Below, one piece after another: positions 17,361 through 24,505 of a stretch of DNA of 64,000 nt; position 1 is the stretch's first letter; every line of letters starts with the position of its first letter. The position numbers were made by a program, and so were the translations under genes. The DNA comes from Paenibacillus_AB sp036577625 (GTDB lineage: Bacteria > Bacillota > Bacilli > Paenibacillales > NBRC-103111): contig NZ_JARBDC010000042.1 in NCBI RefSeq assembly GCF_036577625.1, positions 62,001 through 126,000 of the forward strand. The letters are read 5' to 3'. The notes under the pieces are model-generated. The model was not told the DNA's origin, did not search any database, and saw only the letters and a program-made list of their open reading frames with translations.

Positions 17361-17738
17361 GTGCGAAACCGAAAAGGCGGATTCGGACTATGTCCCGAAG
17401 GAAAAGATGCGGCTTGCCCGGTGGAATATACGCTGGACGTAATCGGAGGGAAATGGAAAGGCGTTCTGTTATATCATTTGATGGACGGCAAAAAGCGGTT
17501 TAACGAATTCCGACGCATCTGTCCGGGGATTACCCAGCGAATGTTGACGCTTCAACTGCGCGAGCTGGAAGAGGACGGCGTGATTAGCCGCAAAGTTTAT
17601 CCGGAGGTCCCTCCGAAGGTGGAATATTCGCTTACCGATTTCGGCAAAACGCTGATTCCGATCATTATGCTTATGAGGGAATGGGGGCAGGAATATCAAA
17701 AGAACGCCCGCCCTCCGATCGAATCCAATCCGTTGTAA
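17361..17738 (+). CDS. HxlR-family winged-helix transcriptional regulator
   Basis: A 125-residue regulator with the HxlR hallmark at its start: LCPEGKDAACPVEYTLDVIGGKWK, followed by KRFNEFRRICPGITQRMLTLQLRELEEDGVI, the winged-helix DNA-binding core. Cys residues in the N-terminal segment could sense thiol-reactive compounds, as in YodB/HypR. It starts at GTG 17361 with GGAGGGAGG upstream. It is divergent from the broken nitroreductase, the classical target of such regulators (quinone or aldehyde stress). The 139-bp gap carries an imperfect palindrome around ACTCTTTTTTAAAAGT (about 17289-17304) as a candidate operator. Confidence 0.88.
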   Translation: MRNRKGGFGLCPEGKDAACPVEYTLDVIGGKWKGVLLYHLMDGKKRFNEFRRICPGITQRMLTLQLRELEEDGVISRKVYPEVPPKVEYSLTDFGKTLIPIIMLMREWGQEYQKNARPPIESNPL

Positions 17739-17757
17739 TCGGGCAATGAACGGCCCT

Positions 17758-18510
17758 TCATATCGAATAGTTCAATTCCGGCCGAATCCGATTGAGGAAC
17801 TGTTTGGTTCGCTCCTCCTTCGGAGTCTGGAAAAGCTCGTTCGGTTTGCCCTGTTCGACGATTACGCCGCCGTCCATAAACACGACATGGCCGGCGACGT
17901 CCTGGGCGAAGCCCATCTCGTGGGTCACGATGATCATCGTGATCCCTTCCTTGGCGATGCCGCGGATGACCGACTGCACCTCGCCGACCAGCTCCGGATC
18001 GAGCGCCGAAGTCGGCTCGTCGAGCAGAATCACCTCCGGGTTGAGCGCCAGCGCCCGCGCGATGCCGACTCGCTGCTGCTGCCCGCCGGACAGCTGCGAC
18101 GGATACGCATCCAGCTTGTTCCCGAGTCCGACCTTGTTCAGCAGCCCGACGCTTCGGACTCTCGCTTCCCCCCGGGCCAGCTTCTTGACGACGACCAGCC
18201 CTTCCATCACGTTTTCCAATGCGGTCATATGCTTGAACAAATTGTACTGCTGGAACACCATCGCCGTCTTCCGGCGGAGCCGCAGAATATCCTTTTTCCC
18301 CGCACGCTTGCAGTCGACGGAGAAATCGCCGACGGAGATGATGCCCTCATCGGGCTTCTCCAAATAGTTCAAGCAGCGCAGCAGCGTCGTTTTGCCCGAG
18401 CCGCTCGGCCCGAGAATCGCGACGACCTCGCCCTTTCGCACGGTTAGATCGATCCCCTTCAGCACCTGGTTTCGGCCGAACGATTTCGTTATATTCGATA
18501 AGGCGATCAT
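17758..18510 (-). CDS. tcyN: Cystine-type amino-acid ABC transporter, ATP-binding subunit
   Basis: An ATPase of the polar amino-acid uptake family, 250 residues. It has Walker A GPSGSGKTT (near residue 34), Q-loop VFQQYNLFKHM, signature LSGGQQQRV, Walker B VILLDEPTSALDPE and H-loop VTHEM. The sequence and the order with two permeases, a binding protein and flavin monooxygenases match the B. subtilis TcyJKLMN (Ytm) system for cystine and S-modified cysteines. It overlaps the upstream permease by four bases and is the last gene of the minus-strand organosulfur operon. Confidence 0.85.
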   Translation of the reverse strand: MIALSNITKSFGRNQVLKGIDLTVRKGEVVAILGPSGSGKTTLLRCLNYLEKPDEGIISVGDFSVDCKRAGKKDILRLRRKTAMVFQQYNLFKHMTALENVMEGLVVVKKLARGEARVRSVGLLNKVGLGNKLDAYPSQLSGGQQQRVGIARALALNPEVILLDEPTSALDPELVGEVQSVIRGIAKEGITMIIVTHEMGFAQDVAGHVVFMDGGVIVEQGKPNELFQTPKEERTKQFLNRIRPELNYSI

Positions 18511-19217
18511 AGGGACATTCTCCTTTCATGGCGGCTGAACCTGCTCTCCAGCCAGGCGAACCCTCTCTCGCAGAACCAGCATAGGACCCAGTAAACGACC
18601 GAAGCGGCCGCATACATTTCCAGGTACCGGTAGCCTTCGCCCGCAACGATTTTCGCCTGGGCCATAATCTCGACGACTTTGATCGCGAAGGCGAGTGAGG
18701 TTCCTTTGATCAGATTGATAAAAATATTGCCCAAATTCGGGAGCGCGACGACAATGGCCTGCGGGGCCACGATTCGCAGCAGACCTTGCGTTGTCGTCAT
18801 CCCGACGGACAGCGCCGCTTCCATCTGGCCGGAATCCGTCGCGCCGAGCGCTCCCCGGATGACCTCCGACTGATAAGCCGCCGAGTTGAGCGTAAACGCG
18901 AACAGCGCGACGCCGAGCGGAGACAGCTCCTGCAGCGGCAGCCGCCATCCCCATTCCTGGTGCAGGAAGTCGATCACAAGCGGAGTTCCGTAGAACGCGA
19001 CATAAATTTGCACGAGCAGCGGGGTGCCGCGGACGAAGGACACGTACAGGGCGCCTAGCTTATCCAGTACCGGCACCCGATACAATCTGCACAGGGCGAC
19101 GATCGAGCCGAGCAGCGTACCGAGCAGCATCGAGACGACCGCCACCAGCATCGTCGCGGGCACGCCCTTCAGCACTTGCGGAAATTGTTCGATCGCGAAC
19201 CGCCAATCAAAGTCCAT
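18507..19217 (-). CDS. tcyM: Cystine-type amino-acid ABC transporter permease
   Basis: A 236-residue HisM/GlnP-type permease with about five transmembrane helices. The N-terminal segment FPQVLKGVPATMLVAVVSML is typical of the family, and the EAA loop near EAALSVGMTTTQGLLRIVAPQA contacts the ATPase. It is paired with the second permease 18 bp upstream, and the ATPase gene starts within its stop codon. Substrate assignment to cystine-like compounds comes from the operon context, not from the permease itself. Confidence 0.82.
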   Translation of the reverse strand: MDFDWRFAIEQFPQVLKGVPATMLVAVVSMLLGTLLGSIVALCRLYRVPVLDKLGALYVSFVRGTPLLVQIYVAFYGTPLVIDFLHQEWGWRLPLQELSPLGVALFAFTLNSAAYQSEVIRGALGATDSGQMEAALSVGMTTTQGLLRIVAPQAIVVALPNLGNIFINLIKGTSLAFAIKVVEIMAQAKIVAGEGYRYLEMYAAASVVYWVLCWFCERGFAWLESRFSRHERRMSL

Positions 19218-19235
19218 GCGGACGCCCTCCTTTCC

Positions 19236-19937
19236 TTACCCCGACAGGCCGACACGGCCTTTGCGGAAACGCTTCTCCAATCGCCCGAACCCTCGCTCGA
19301 TCGCGATGCTCAGAGCCCAATAAATGAGCGAAACGATCATATACATCCGGAAGCTGTTCGCGCCGTAGTTGTTGCCCAAAATGATCTGTACCTGCCCCAT
19401 CATGTCGGCGATGCCGATGGAGAAGGCAAGCGACGTTTCCTTCAACAAAATCAATACGTTGTTGCCCAAATTCGGAATGGCGATGCCGAATGCCTGCGGC
19501 AGCACAATCCGTCTCAGCGTTTGGCCGCGGCTCATGCCGATGCTGTATGCCGCCTCCTGCTGACCGACGCCGACCGCAAGGTAAGCCGACCGGATGACCT
19601 CGGAGAAATAGGCGGCGCTGTGCAGCGCGAACGTGACGACCGCGAAAACGAGCTTGTCCCAGTCGTTCACGTCGACGCCGAATACGGCGAACAGCTGCGG
19701 CAAACCGTAGTAGACCAGGAACAGCTGAACGATCGTCGGGGTGCAGCGCATGAACGAGATGTAAAACGTCGCGATGGCGTACGGGATCGGTCTGCGCTGA
19801 ATGCGGACGACGGCGAGGCCGAAGCCGAGCAGAAGCCCGAACAGGAGCGACAGCAGCATAATCGTGAGCGTAACCGGAAGCCTTTCGGCGATTCGTTGGA
19901 TCAAAGATAGCGTAGTGTCCCACCCGGATGCGTTCAT
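19236..19937 (-). CDS. tcyL: Cystine-type amino-acid ABC transporter permease
   Basis: A 233-residue permease of the same family as its neighbour. It has RLPVTLTIMLLSLLFGLLLG as the first helix and the cytoplasmic EAA-type loop EAAYSIGMSRGQTLRRIVLPQAFG. The two permeases probably form a heterodimeric channel. It sits 6 bp downstream of the binding-protein gene and 18 bp upstream of the next permease, so the genes are co-transcribed. Confidence 0.82.
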   Translation of the reverse strand: MNASGWDTTLSLIQRIAERLPVTLTIMLLSLLFGLLLGFGLAVVRIQRRPIPYAIATFYISFMRCTPTIVQLFLVYYGLPQLFAVFGVDVNDWDKLVFAVVTFALHSAAYFSEVIRSAYLAVGVGQQEAAYSIGMSRGQTLRRIVLPQAFGIAIPNLGNNVLILLKETSLAFSIGIADMMGQVQIILGNNYGANSFRMYMIVSLIYWALSIAIERGFGRLEKRFRKGRVGLSG

Positions 19938-19943
19938 GACCGA

Positions 19944-20840
19944 TTAACCGTCTTTCCGGAACCGATAGCCCTGCTGAACATACTCCAAACTTTTGTACAC
20001 GTCGACCCGGAACCATTTTTCCGACAGCTTCGGCAGCGTGCCGTCCCGGATCAGCTCCGCCGTCGTCTCGTCGATTTTCCGGGCGAGCTCCGTCTGGTTT
20101 TTGTTAAACAGCAAGTAGACCGGCTCCTTCGATATGACTCCGCCAATTTTCAAGTTCAGATTGAGCTTCTTCACGGCGTCTTCGAAATGGACGACGTTCA
20201 AAAAATGCGCGTCGTACTTGCCCGACTCGACCAGCTTCAAATCGTCGGCGGGAGTCGTTTTCTCCACGTCCTCGATCTTGATTTCTTTGCCGGGATGCTT
20301 CAGATTATAGTCCTTCAGGATGTAGCGGAAACCGGATACCGGAGTCATCGGGACCAGCTTCTTGCCGACGAGATCGTCCAGCGTCTTGATATCGTTTCGT
20401 TCCGGCTTGACCGCGAGCGCCGTAATCGAGTAGCCGAACTCCTGCTGAGGGTACAAATATTTTTTTTCGCGTTCCGGATTTTTGAACCAGAAGTTCGCGG
20501 CGAACGCATATTTGCCGGTATCGGTTCCGATCAATTGACTTTCGTTGTCGACGGACTCGTACTCGAATTTGTATTCCGGCAGCTTCTTCTCCAGCTCCTT
20601 CAAGTAGTCGATCATGAAGCCGGCCGGCTTGTTGTTCTCGTCCAAATAGCTGAAGAGCGGCACCGGTACGGTGTTTAACGCCGCTTTGATCACTTTGGGC
20701 GCACCGCCGCCGGAGGACGCCGAGCCGGCCGAGCCGCTCGCGGATGGTTGGGTTGACGCTTGCCCGCAGGCTGTAAGAATCGATAAAAGCAGCAGAACGG
20801 CGAGCGGCAAATGAAGACGTCTGCGGATGATGGTTTGCAT
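19944..20840 (-). CDS. tcyK: Cystine-type ABC transporter substrate-binding lipoprotein
   Basis: A lipoprotein of 298 residues from ATG 20840, preceded by GGGGGAGGAACC. A long upstream extension of the open frame is not used. The signal peptide ends in the lipobox LTAC (Cys about residue 24), followed by a Ser/Gly-rich linker. The mature part is a family-3 periplasmic binding fold (GFMIDYLKELEKKLPEYKFEYESV). Such proteins bind cystine or related amino acids outside the cell. Operon position and similarity in organisation to TcyJ/TcyK suggest sulfur amino acids or S-conjugates as ligand. Confidence 0.82.
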   Translation of the reverse strand: MQTIIRRRLHLPLAVLLLLSILTACGQASTQPSASGSAGSASSGGGAPKVIKAALNTVPVPLFSYLDENNKPAGFMIDYLKELEKKLPEYKFEYESVDNESQLIGTDTGKYAFAANFWFKNPEREKKYLYPQQEFGYSITALAVKPERNDIKTLDDLVGKKLVPMTPVSGFRYILKDYNLKHPGKEIKIEDVEKTTPADDLKLVESGKYDAHFLNVVHFEDAVKKLNLNLKIGGVISKEPVYLLFNKNQTELARKIDETTAELIRDGTLPKLSEKWFRVDVYKSLEYVQQGYRFRKDG

Positions 20841-20865
20841 GGTGGTTCCTCCCCCGATAAATCGT

Positions 20866-22224
20866 TTAGATGGAAGCTTGCGAATGCAGCCCCGACAGGC
20901 GGTTGACCGGCCGGGCGAGGCCGAGATGGTCGCGCAGCGTACGGCCCGCATACTCGGATCGGTACCGGCCCTTCCGCTGCAAAATCGGCACGACGTGATC
21001 GACGAACTCCGCCAGCCCGCGAAAGTAATGGGACGGCATAATATTGAAGCCGTCGCACGCTCCTTCGTCCAGCCACTCCACCATCATGCTTGCCAGTCGC
21101 TCGGGTGTGCCGGTAAACGTATGATGTCCTCCCGCGGAAACGACGTGGCGGCTCATTTGCAGGATCGTCGGCTTTTCCCGTTCCCCCAGATCCTTCAGCA
21201 GCTGAAGCCTGCTTTTTTTGCTGTTGTTGGACTCCGGATCGATTTCCCAATAAGGAAACGGAGCGTCGAGCGGGTAAGACGACAAGTCGATGTCGATCGT
21301 ACCGGACAACGTTTTGACGGCGATTTCCGGAAGGACGAGCTCGTTGAACCGCTCTTCGCGTTCCTTCGCCTCTTGTTCGGTCGAGCCGAGAATCGGTGCG
21401 AGCCCCGGCAAAATATGAAGCTGCTCGGGCTTTCGTCCGTACGGCGCGAGCATCCCTTTAAGCTTCGCGTAGTAAGCCCGGGCGTCATGCAGATTGTCTT
21501 GGGCGGTGAACACGACCTCCGCCTTCCGCGCCGCGAATTGCATCCCGCTGCCCGAGGACCCCGCTTGAAACAGCACCGGATGGCCTTGAATCGGGCGGGG
21601 AACATAGGAAGAGCCGCTAAAGGCGAAAAATTCGCCGTTATGCCCGATATCGCGCACCTTGCCGGGATCGACGAATCGGCCGGCTCGTCGGTCGGCCAGC
21701 ACCGCGTCGTCCTCCCAGCTGTCCCAAAGCTTCATCGCGACCTCTACGAATTCGTCGGCGCGCCGGTACCTTTCGGCATGATCCATATGAGCTTCTTTGC
21801 TGTATTGGGAGGCGATACGGGGATCCTGCGAAGTGACCATATTCCAGCCGGCCCGGCCCCCGCTCAGATGATCCAGCGTCGCGAGTCTGGATGCGATATG
21901 GAACGGGTCGTTGTACGTCGTGGACAACGTGGCGGTCAATCCGATGCGCTCCGTCGCGGAAGCCATCGTCGACAGCAAGGTCAACGTATCCGGTGTCGGG
22001 ATCGGGCGCTCCTCCGCAACCTTTCCGTTCTGTTCGCCGATCGCGATTTGCTCCAGCACCAAAATCGTGTCGAATTTCCCTCTTTCCGCAAGTTTGGCGA
22101 ATTCCCGGTAAAACGTAACGTCGAGCATCCGGCCGGCTTCCGTTTCGGGATGGCGCCATCCGACCGTTTGCTGGCCGGTATTCAACAGAAACACGCCCAG
22201 ATGAAGCTGTTTCGCTCCGCTCAT
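20866..22224 (-). CDS. Flavin-dependent monooxygenase, NtaA/SnaA/YtnJ family
   Basis: A luciferase-like FMN-dependent monooxygenase of 452 residues. The start MSGAKQLHLGVFLLNTG and TGWRHPETE-like segment (GWRHPETEAG), the YNDPFHIASRLATLDHLSGGRAGWNMVTS core and TPERLASMMVEWLDEGACDGF belong to the NtaA/SnaA/DszA group. These enzymes cleave C-S or C-N bonds in two-component systems with a flavin reductase. The start overlaps the end of the second monooxygenase by ATGA. In B. subtilis a relative in the ytm/sna operon takes part in S-alkylcysteine degradation, which fits the cystine-type importer downstream. No flavin reductase is in this operon. Confidence 0.85.
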   Translation of the reverse strand: MSGAKQLHLGVFLLNTGQQTVGWRHPETEAGRMLDVTFYREFAKLAERGKFDTILVLEQIAIGEQNGKVAEERPIPTPDTLTLLSTMASATERIGLTATLSTTYNDPFHIASRLATLDHLSGGRAGWNMVTSQDPRIASQYSKEAHMDHAERYRRADEFVEVAMKLWDSWEDDAVLADRRAGRFVDPGKVRDIGHNGEFFAFSGSSYVPRPIQGHPVLFQAGSSGSGMQFAARKAEVVFTAQDNLHDARAYYAKLKGMLAPYGRKPEQLHILPGLAPILGSTEQEAKEREERFNELVLPEIAVKTLSGTIDIDLSSYPLDAPFPYWEIDPESNNSKKSRLQLLKDLGEREKPTILQMSRHVVSAGGHHTFTGTPERLASMMVEWLDEGACDGFNIMPSHYFRGLAEFVDHVVPILQRKGRYRSEYAGRTLRDHLGLARPVNRLSGLHSQASI

Positions 22225-23402
22225 AGCCGCACCTCCTCCCGAGTGGGCCGCCCGCGAGGCACCCGGAGCCCCAGACGGTCCCGCAGCGCAGCTTCCTCGT
22301 ATTGTTCGCGAAACAACCCTTTGCGCCGAAGCAGAGGGACGACTTGATCGACGAGCTCCTCGAGCCCGCCGGGCAGCAAAGCCGGCTGAATGTGAAACCC
22401 GTCGCTGCCGTAGGCGAGAAACCACGCTTCCAGCCGGTCCGCCAGCTGCTCCGGTGTCCCGACGAACGGCTGCGCTCTCCCCGGTTCGGCAGCCTTTCCC
22501 CCCTCGGGCATCGCAAGCTCGGCGAGTTCGGCCGCACGGCTTCGGGCTTCCGCTTCGGTCGATCCGAGAATCGGCGTCACGACGGCCAGCACCTTCGCGC
22601 TATCGGGGGAGCGCCCCTTTCCCGCAATACGCGTTTGGAACGTCTTGTAGAAATCGACGGACTCTTCGAGGGATCGGGTCGAGGCGAATACAAGCTCCGA
22701 CGTATCGACATCCGTGTCGTCCGGGCGATCGTCTCCGCCGTACAGTCCGATTCGGACCGGATGCCCTTGCGGAGAGCGCGGTATGCTTAAAGGTCCCCGT
22801 ACCCGGAAGTAGTTCCCGGCATGGCGAATCAAATGCACTTTATCCGCATCGATATAACGCCCCGAGGCTCTGTCGATTATAACCGCGCCGTCCTCCCAGC
22901 TGTCCCACAGACGAGCGGTGACCTGCAAAAATTCCTGCAGCCGGGCAAGCTTCTCGGGCCGCGACAGCTCCGGCGGGCCGCCTCGAAGTCGTCTGGGCTC
23001 CAAATCGACCGCGGTGCCGGCCAGCCACGCCAGCCTGCCGCCGCTGAGATGATCCAGAGCGGACAATTGACGAGCGACGGCGAACGGTTCGATGACGGAT
23101 GTCGATACGGCGGCGCCGAGCCCGATATGCTCCGTCACCGAGGCGAGCGCCCCGAGCAGGGTGAAGGGCTCGAGCAATAAACCGGGTTCGCTTCCCGCCA
23201 ACCGTTGACGTTCGCCGACCGCCGTTAGGTCCAGAAACAGCAGATCGAGCTTGCCGCGTTCGGCGGTCTGCGCAAGCTTGTAATAGTAGGAAGGATCGAC
23301 CAATCGATCCGCCTCGGCCCGGGGATGTCGCCAGCTCCCCGGGTGATAGCCGGCCCCTTGTAACGCTACCGTAAGATGCATCTGTCCCGATCGATGACTC
23401 AT
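22221..23402 (-). CDS. Second flavin-dependent monooxygenase, luciferase-like family
   Basis: A 393-residue member of the same family as the gene it overlaps, with MHLTVALQGAGYHPGSWRHP at the start, the EPFAVARQLSALDHLSGGRLAWLAG core and a C-terminal GSDGFHIQPALLPGGLEELVDQVVPLL segment. It is shorter than the NtaA type, mainly in the C-terminal half. AAGGAG precedes the ATG at 23402. Having two different monooxygenases in tandem suggests either two substrates or a two-step oxidation of the same organosulfur compound. A hairpin terminator lies only 30 bp upstream, so expression depends on readthrough. Confidence 0.82.
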   Translation of the reverse strand: MSHRSGQMHLTVALQGAGYHPGSWRHPRAEADRLVDPSYYYKLAQTAERGKLDLLFLDLTAVGERQRLAGSEPGLLLEPFTLLGALASVTEHIGLGAAVSTSVIEPFAVARQLSALDHLSGGRLAWLAGTAVDLEPRRLRGGPPELSRPEKLARLQEFLQVTARLWDSWEDGAVIIDRASGRYIDADKVHLIRHAGNYFRVRGPLSIPRSPQGHPVRIGLYGGDDRPDDTDVDTSELVFASTRSLEESVDFYKTFQTRIAGKGRSPDSAKVLAVVTPILGSTEAEARSRAAELAELAMPEGGKAAEPGRAQPFVGTPEQLADRLEAWFLAYGSDGFHIQPALLPGGLEELVDQVVPLLRRKGLFREQYEEAALRDRLGLRVPRGRPTREEVRL

Positions 23403-23431
23403 TGTTGTTCACGACTCCTTTCTTTGGATGC

Positions 23432-23479
23432 AAAAAAGGCCAAGACCGTCGCGACTCGCGCATTGTGACGATCTTAGCC
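23432..23479 (-). terminator. Internal hairpin terminator or attenuator between sulfurtransferase and monooxygenase genes
   Basis: On the minus strand GGCTAAGATCGTC pairs with GACGGTCTTGGCC (two G-U pairs), followed by TTTTTTG. It starts 14 bp after the sulfurtransferase stop and ends 30 bp before the monooxygenase start, leaving no room for a separate promoter. Confidence 0.75.
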
Positions 23480-23492
23480 TCCGGCTGTCCGG

Positions 23493-24338
23493 TCAGCTAT
23501 TCGATTCCGGTTGTGTTTCGATCGGATGGTCCGGGTACGTGATCCAATCGCTCCAGCTCCCGCCGTACAGCTTGACGTTCGCGTATCCGGCTTCCGTCAG
23601 GGCGAGAACGTTCGCGCATGCGGTGACGCCGGACCCGCAATAGACGACGATTTCTTTAGCCGGATCGAGCGCCCGGAAATGCTCCTGCAGCTCCGCCGGC
23701 TCCCTCAAAGCTCCTTCCGCGGTAAAGACGCTTTTCCAATCGTAATGGACCGCGCCCGGGATATGGCCGGCCGCCTTGTCGATCGGTTCCTCGATCCCGA
23801 GATATCTTCGCGCATCGCGCGAATCGACGAGTATCGCGGCCTCGTCCCCCAATCTCCGTCTGACCTGCGCCGCGTCCACAAGCCAATTGTGCCGAAGCCG
23901 CGGAACGAACGTTTCGGCGGGGCGGGACCGGACTTCCGTCTCGAGCGGATATCCGCGACGGATCCAGCCGCCGTAGCCGCCGTCCAGCACATAGACTTGC
24001 GTGTGACCGTAATAGTTCAATATCCACCAAAGTCGCGACGCCATGGCGCCTCCTTGATCGTCGTAGGCGACAACGGTCGAGGCCCCGCCGATCCCGGCAG
24101 CCCCGAGCTTGGCGGCGAGCCGCTCCGCTTCGGGCAGCGGATGCCTTCCGCCGTGGATGCCGATCGGACCGGACAAATCCCGCTCCAGATCGAAATAAAC
24201 CGCTCCCGGCAAATGACCGTTCTCATACGAGAGCTTGCCCGCCGCCGGATCGCCGAGCACAAATCGGCAGTCGGCGATTGCCAAGTCCGGATCGCGCAGC
24301 CGTTCGCGGAGCCATTCCGCGCTTACTGTGTTCGACAA
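23493..24338 (-). CDS. sseA: Sulfurtransferase (3-mercaptopyruvate/thiosulfate type), two rhodanese domains
   Basis: A two-domain rhodanese of 281 residues. The N-terminal inactive domain has LAIADCRFVLGDPAAG and GHLPGAVYFDLERDLSG; the C-terminal domain carries the active-site Cys234 in CGSGVTAC. The CGSGVT loop favours 3-mercaptopyruvate over thiosulfate (CRKGVT). The start is taken as TTG 24338 because AAGGAAGG lies six bases upstream; the ATG seven codons earlier has no ribosome site. It is the first gene after the divergent promoter. It would move sulfur released from cysteine-derived mercaptopyruvate to an acceptor, which suits the cystine/S-conjugate theme. Confidence 0.85.
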   Translation of the reverse strand: MSNTVSAEWLRERLRDPDLAIADCRFVLGDPAAGKLSYENGHLPGAVYFDLERDLSGPIGIHGGRHPLPEAERLAAKLGAAGIGGASTVVAYDDQGGAMASRLWWILNYYGHTQVYVLDGGYGGWIRRGYPLETEVRSRPAETFVPRLRHNWLVDAAQVRRRLGDEAAILVDSRDARRYLGIEEPIDKAAGHIPGAVHYDWKSVFTAEGALREPAELQEHFRALDPAKEIVVYCGSGVTACANVLALTEAGYANVKLYGGSWSDWITYPDHPIETQPESNS

Positions 24339-24393
24339 ATCGATCCTTCCTTTCCTCATTAGCCGATAACGGCGTTGATATCTTTCTATTCTT

Positions 24394-24428
24394 ATCGTTA
24401 TACTAGGAATAACGATGCTGCTTGTCAA
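24394..24428 (-). promoter_or_regulatory. Sigma-A promoter of the organosulfur operon with operator over the -10 box
   Basis: On the minus strand TTGACA (24428-24423) and TAGTAT (24405-24400) are 17 bp apart, close to consensus. A perfect inverted repeat ATCGTTAT-N7-ATAACGAT (24394-24416) covers the -10 box. A protein bound there would block RNA polymerase, so it looks like a repressor site. Confidence 0.72.
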
Positions 24429-24451
24429 CGATTTGACGAAAATAAGTGTGG

Positions 24452-24490
24452 AATGACCATTATTGACGATAATGCCCATTATTTTACAAT
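24452..24490 (+). promoter_or_regulatory. Promoter of the fusion regulator with tandem direct repeats
   Basis: TTGACG (24463-24468) and TACAAT (24485-24490) are 16 bp apart and start transcription just before the GTG at 24506. AATGACCATTATT (24452-24464) and AATGCCCATTATT (24471-24483) are direct repeats, 19 bp apart with one mismatch, that flank and cover the promoter. This suggests self-regulation. Confidence 0.6.
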
Positions 24491-24505
24491 GCGGGGGATT
24501 CGATC

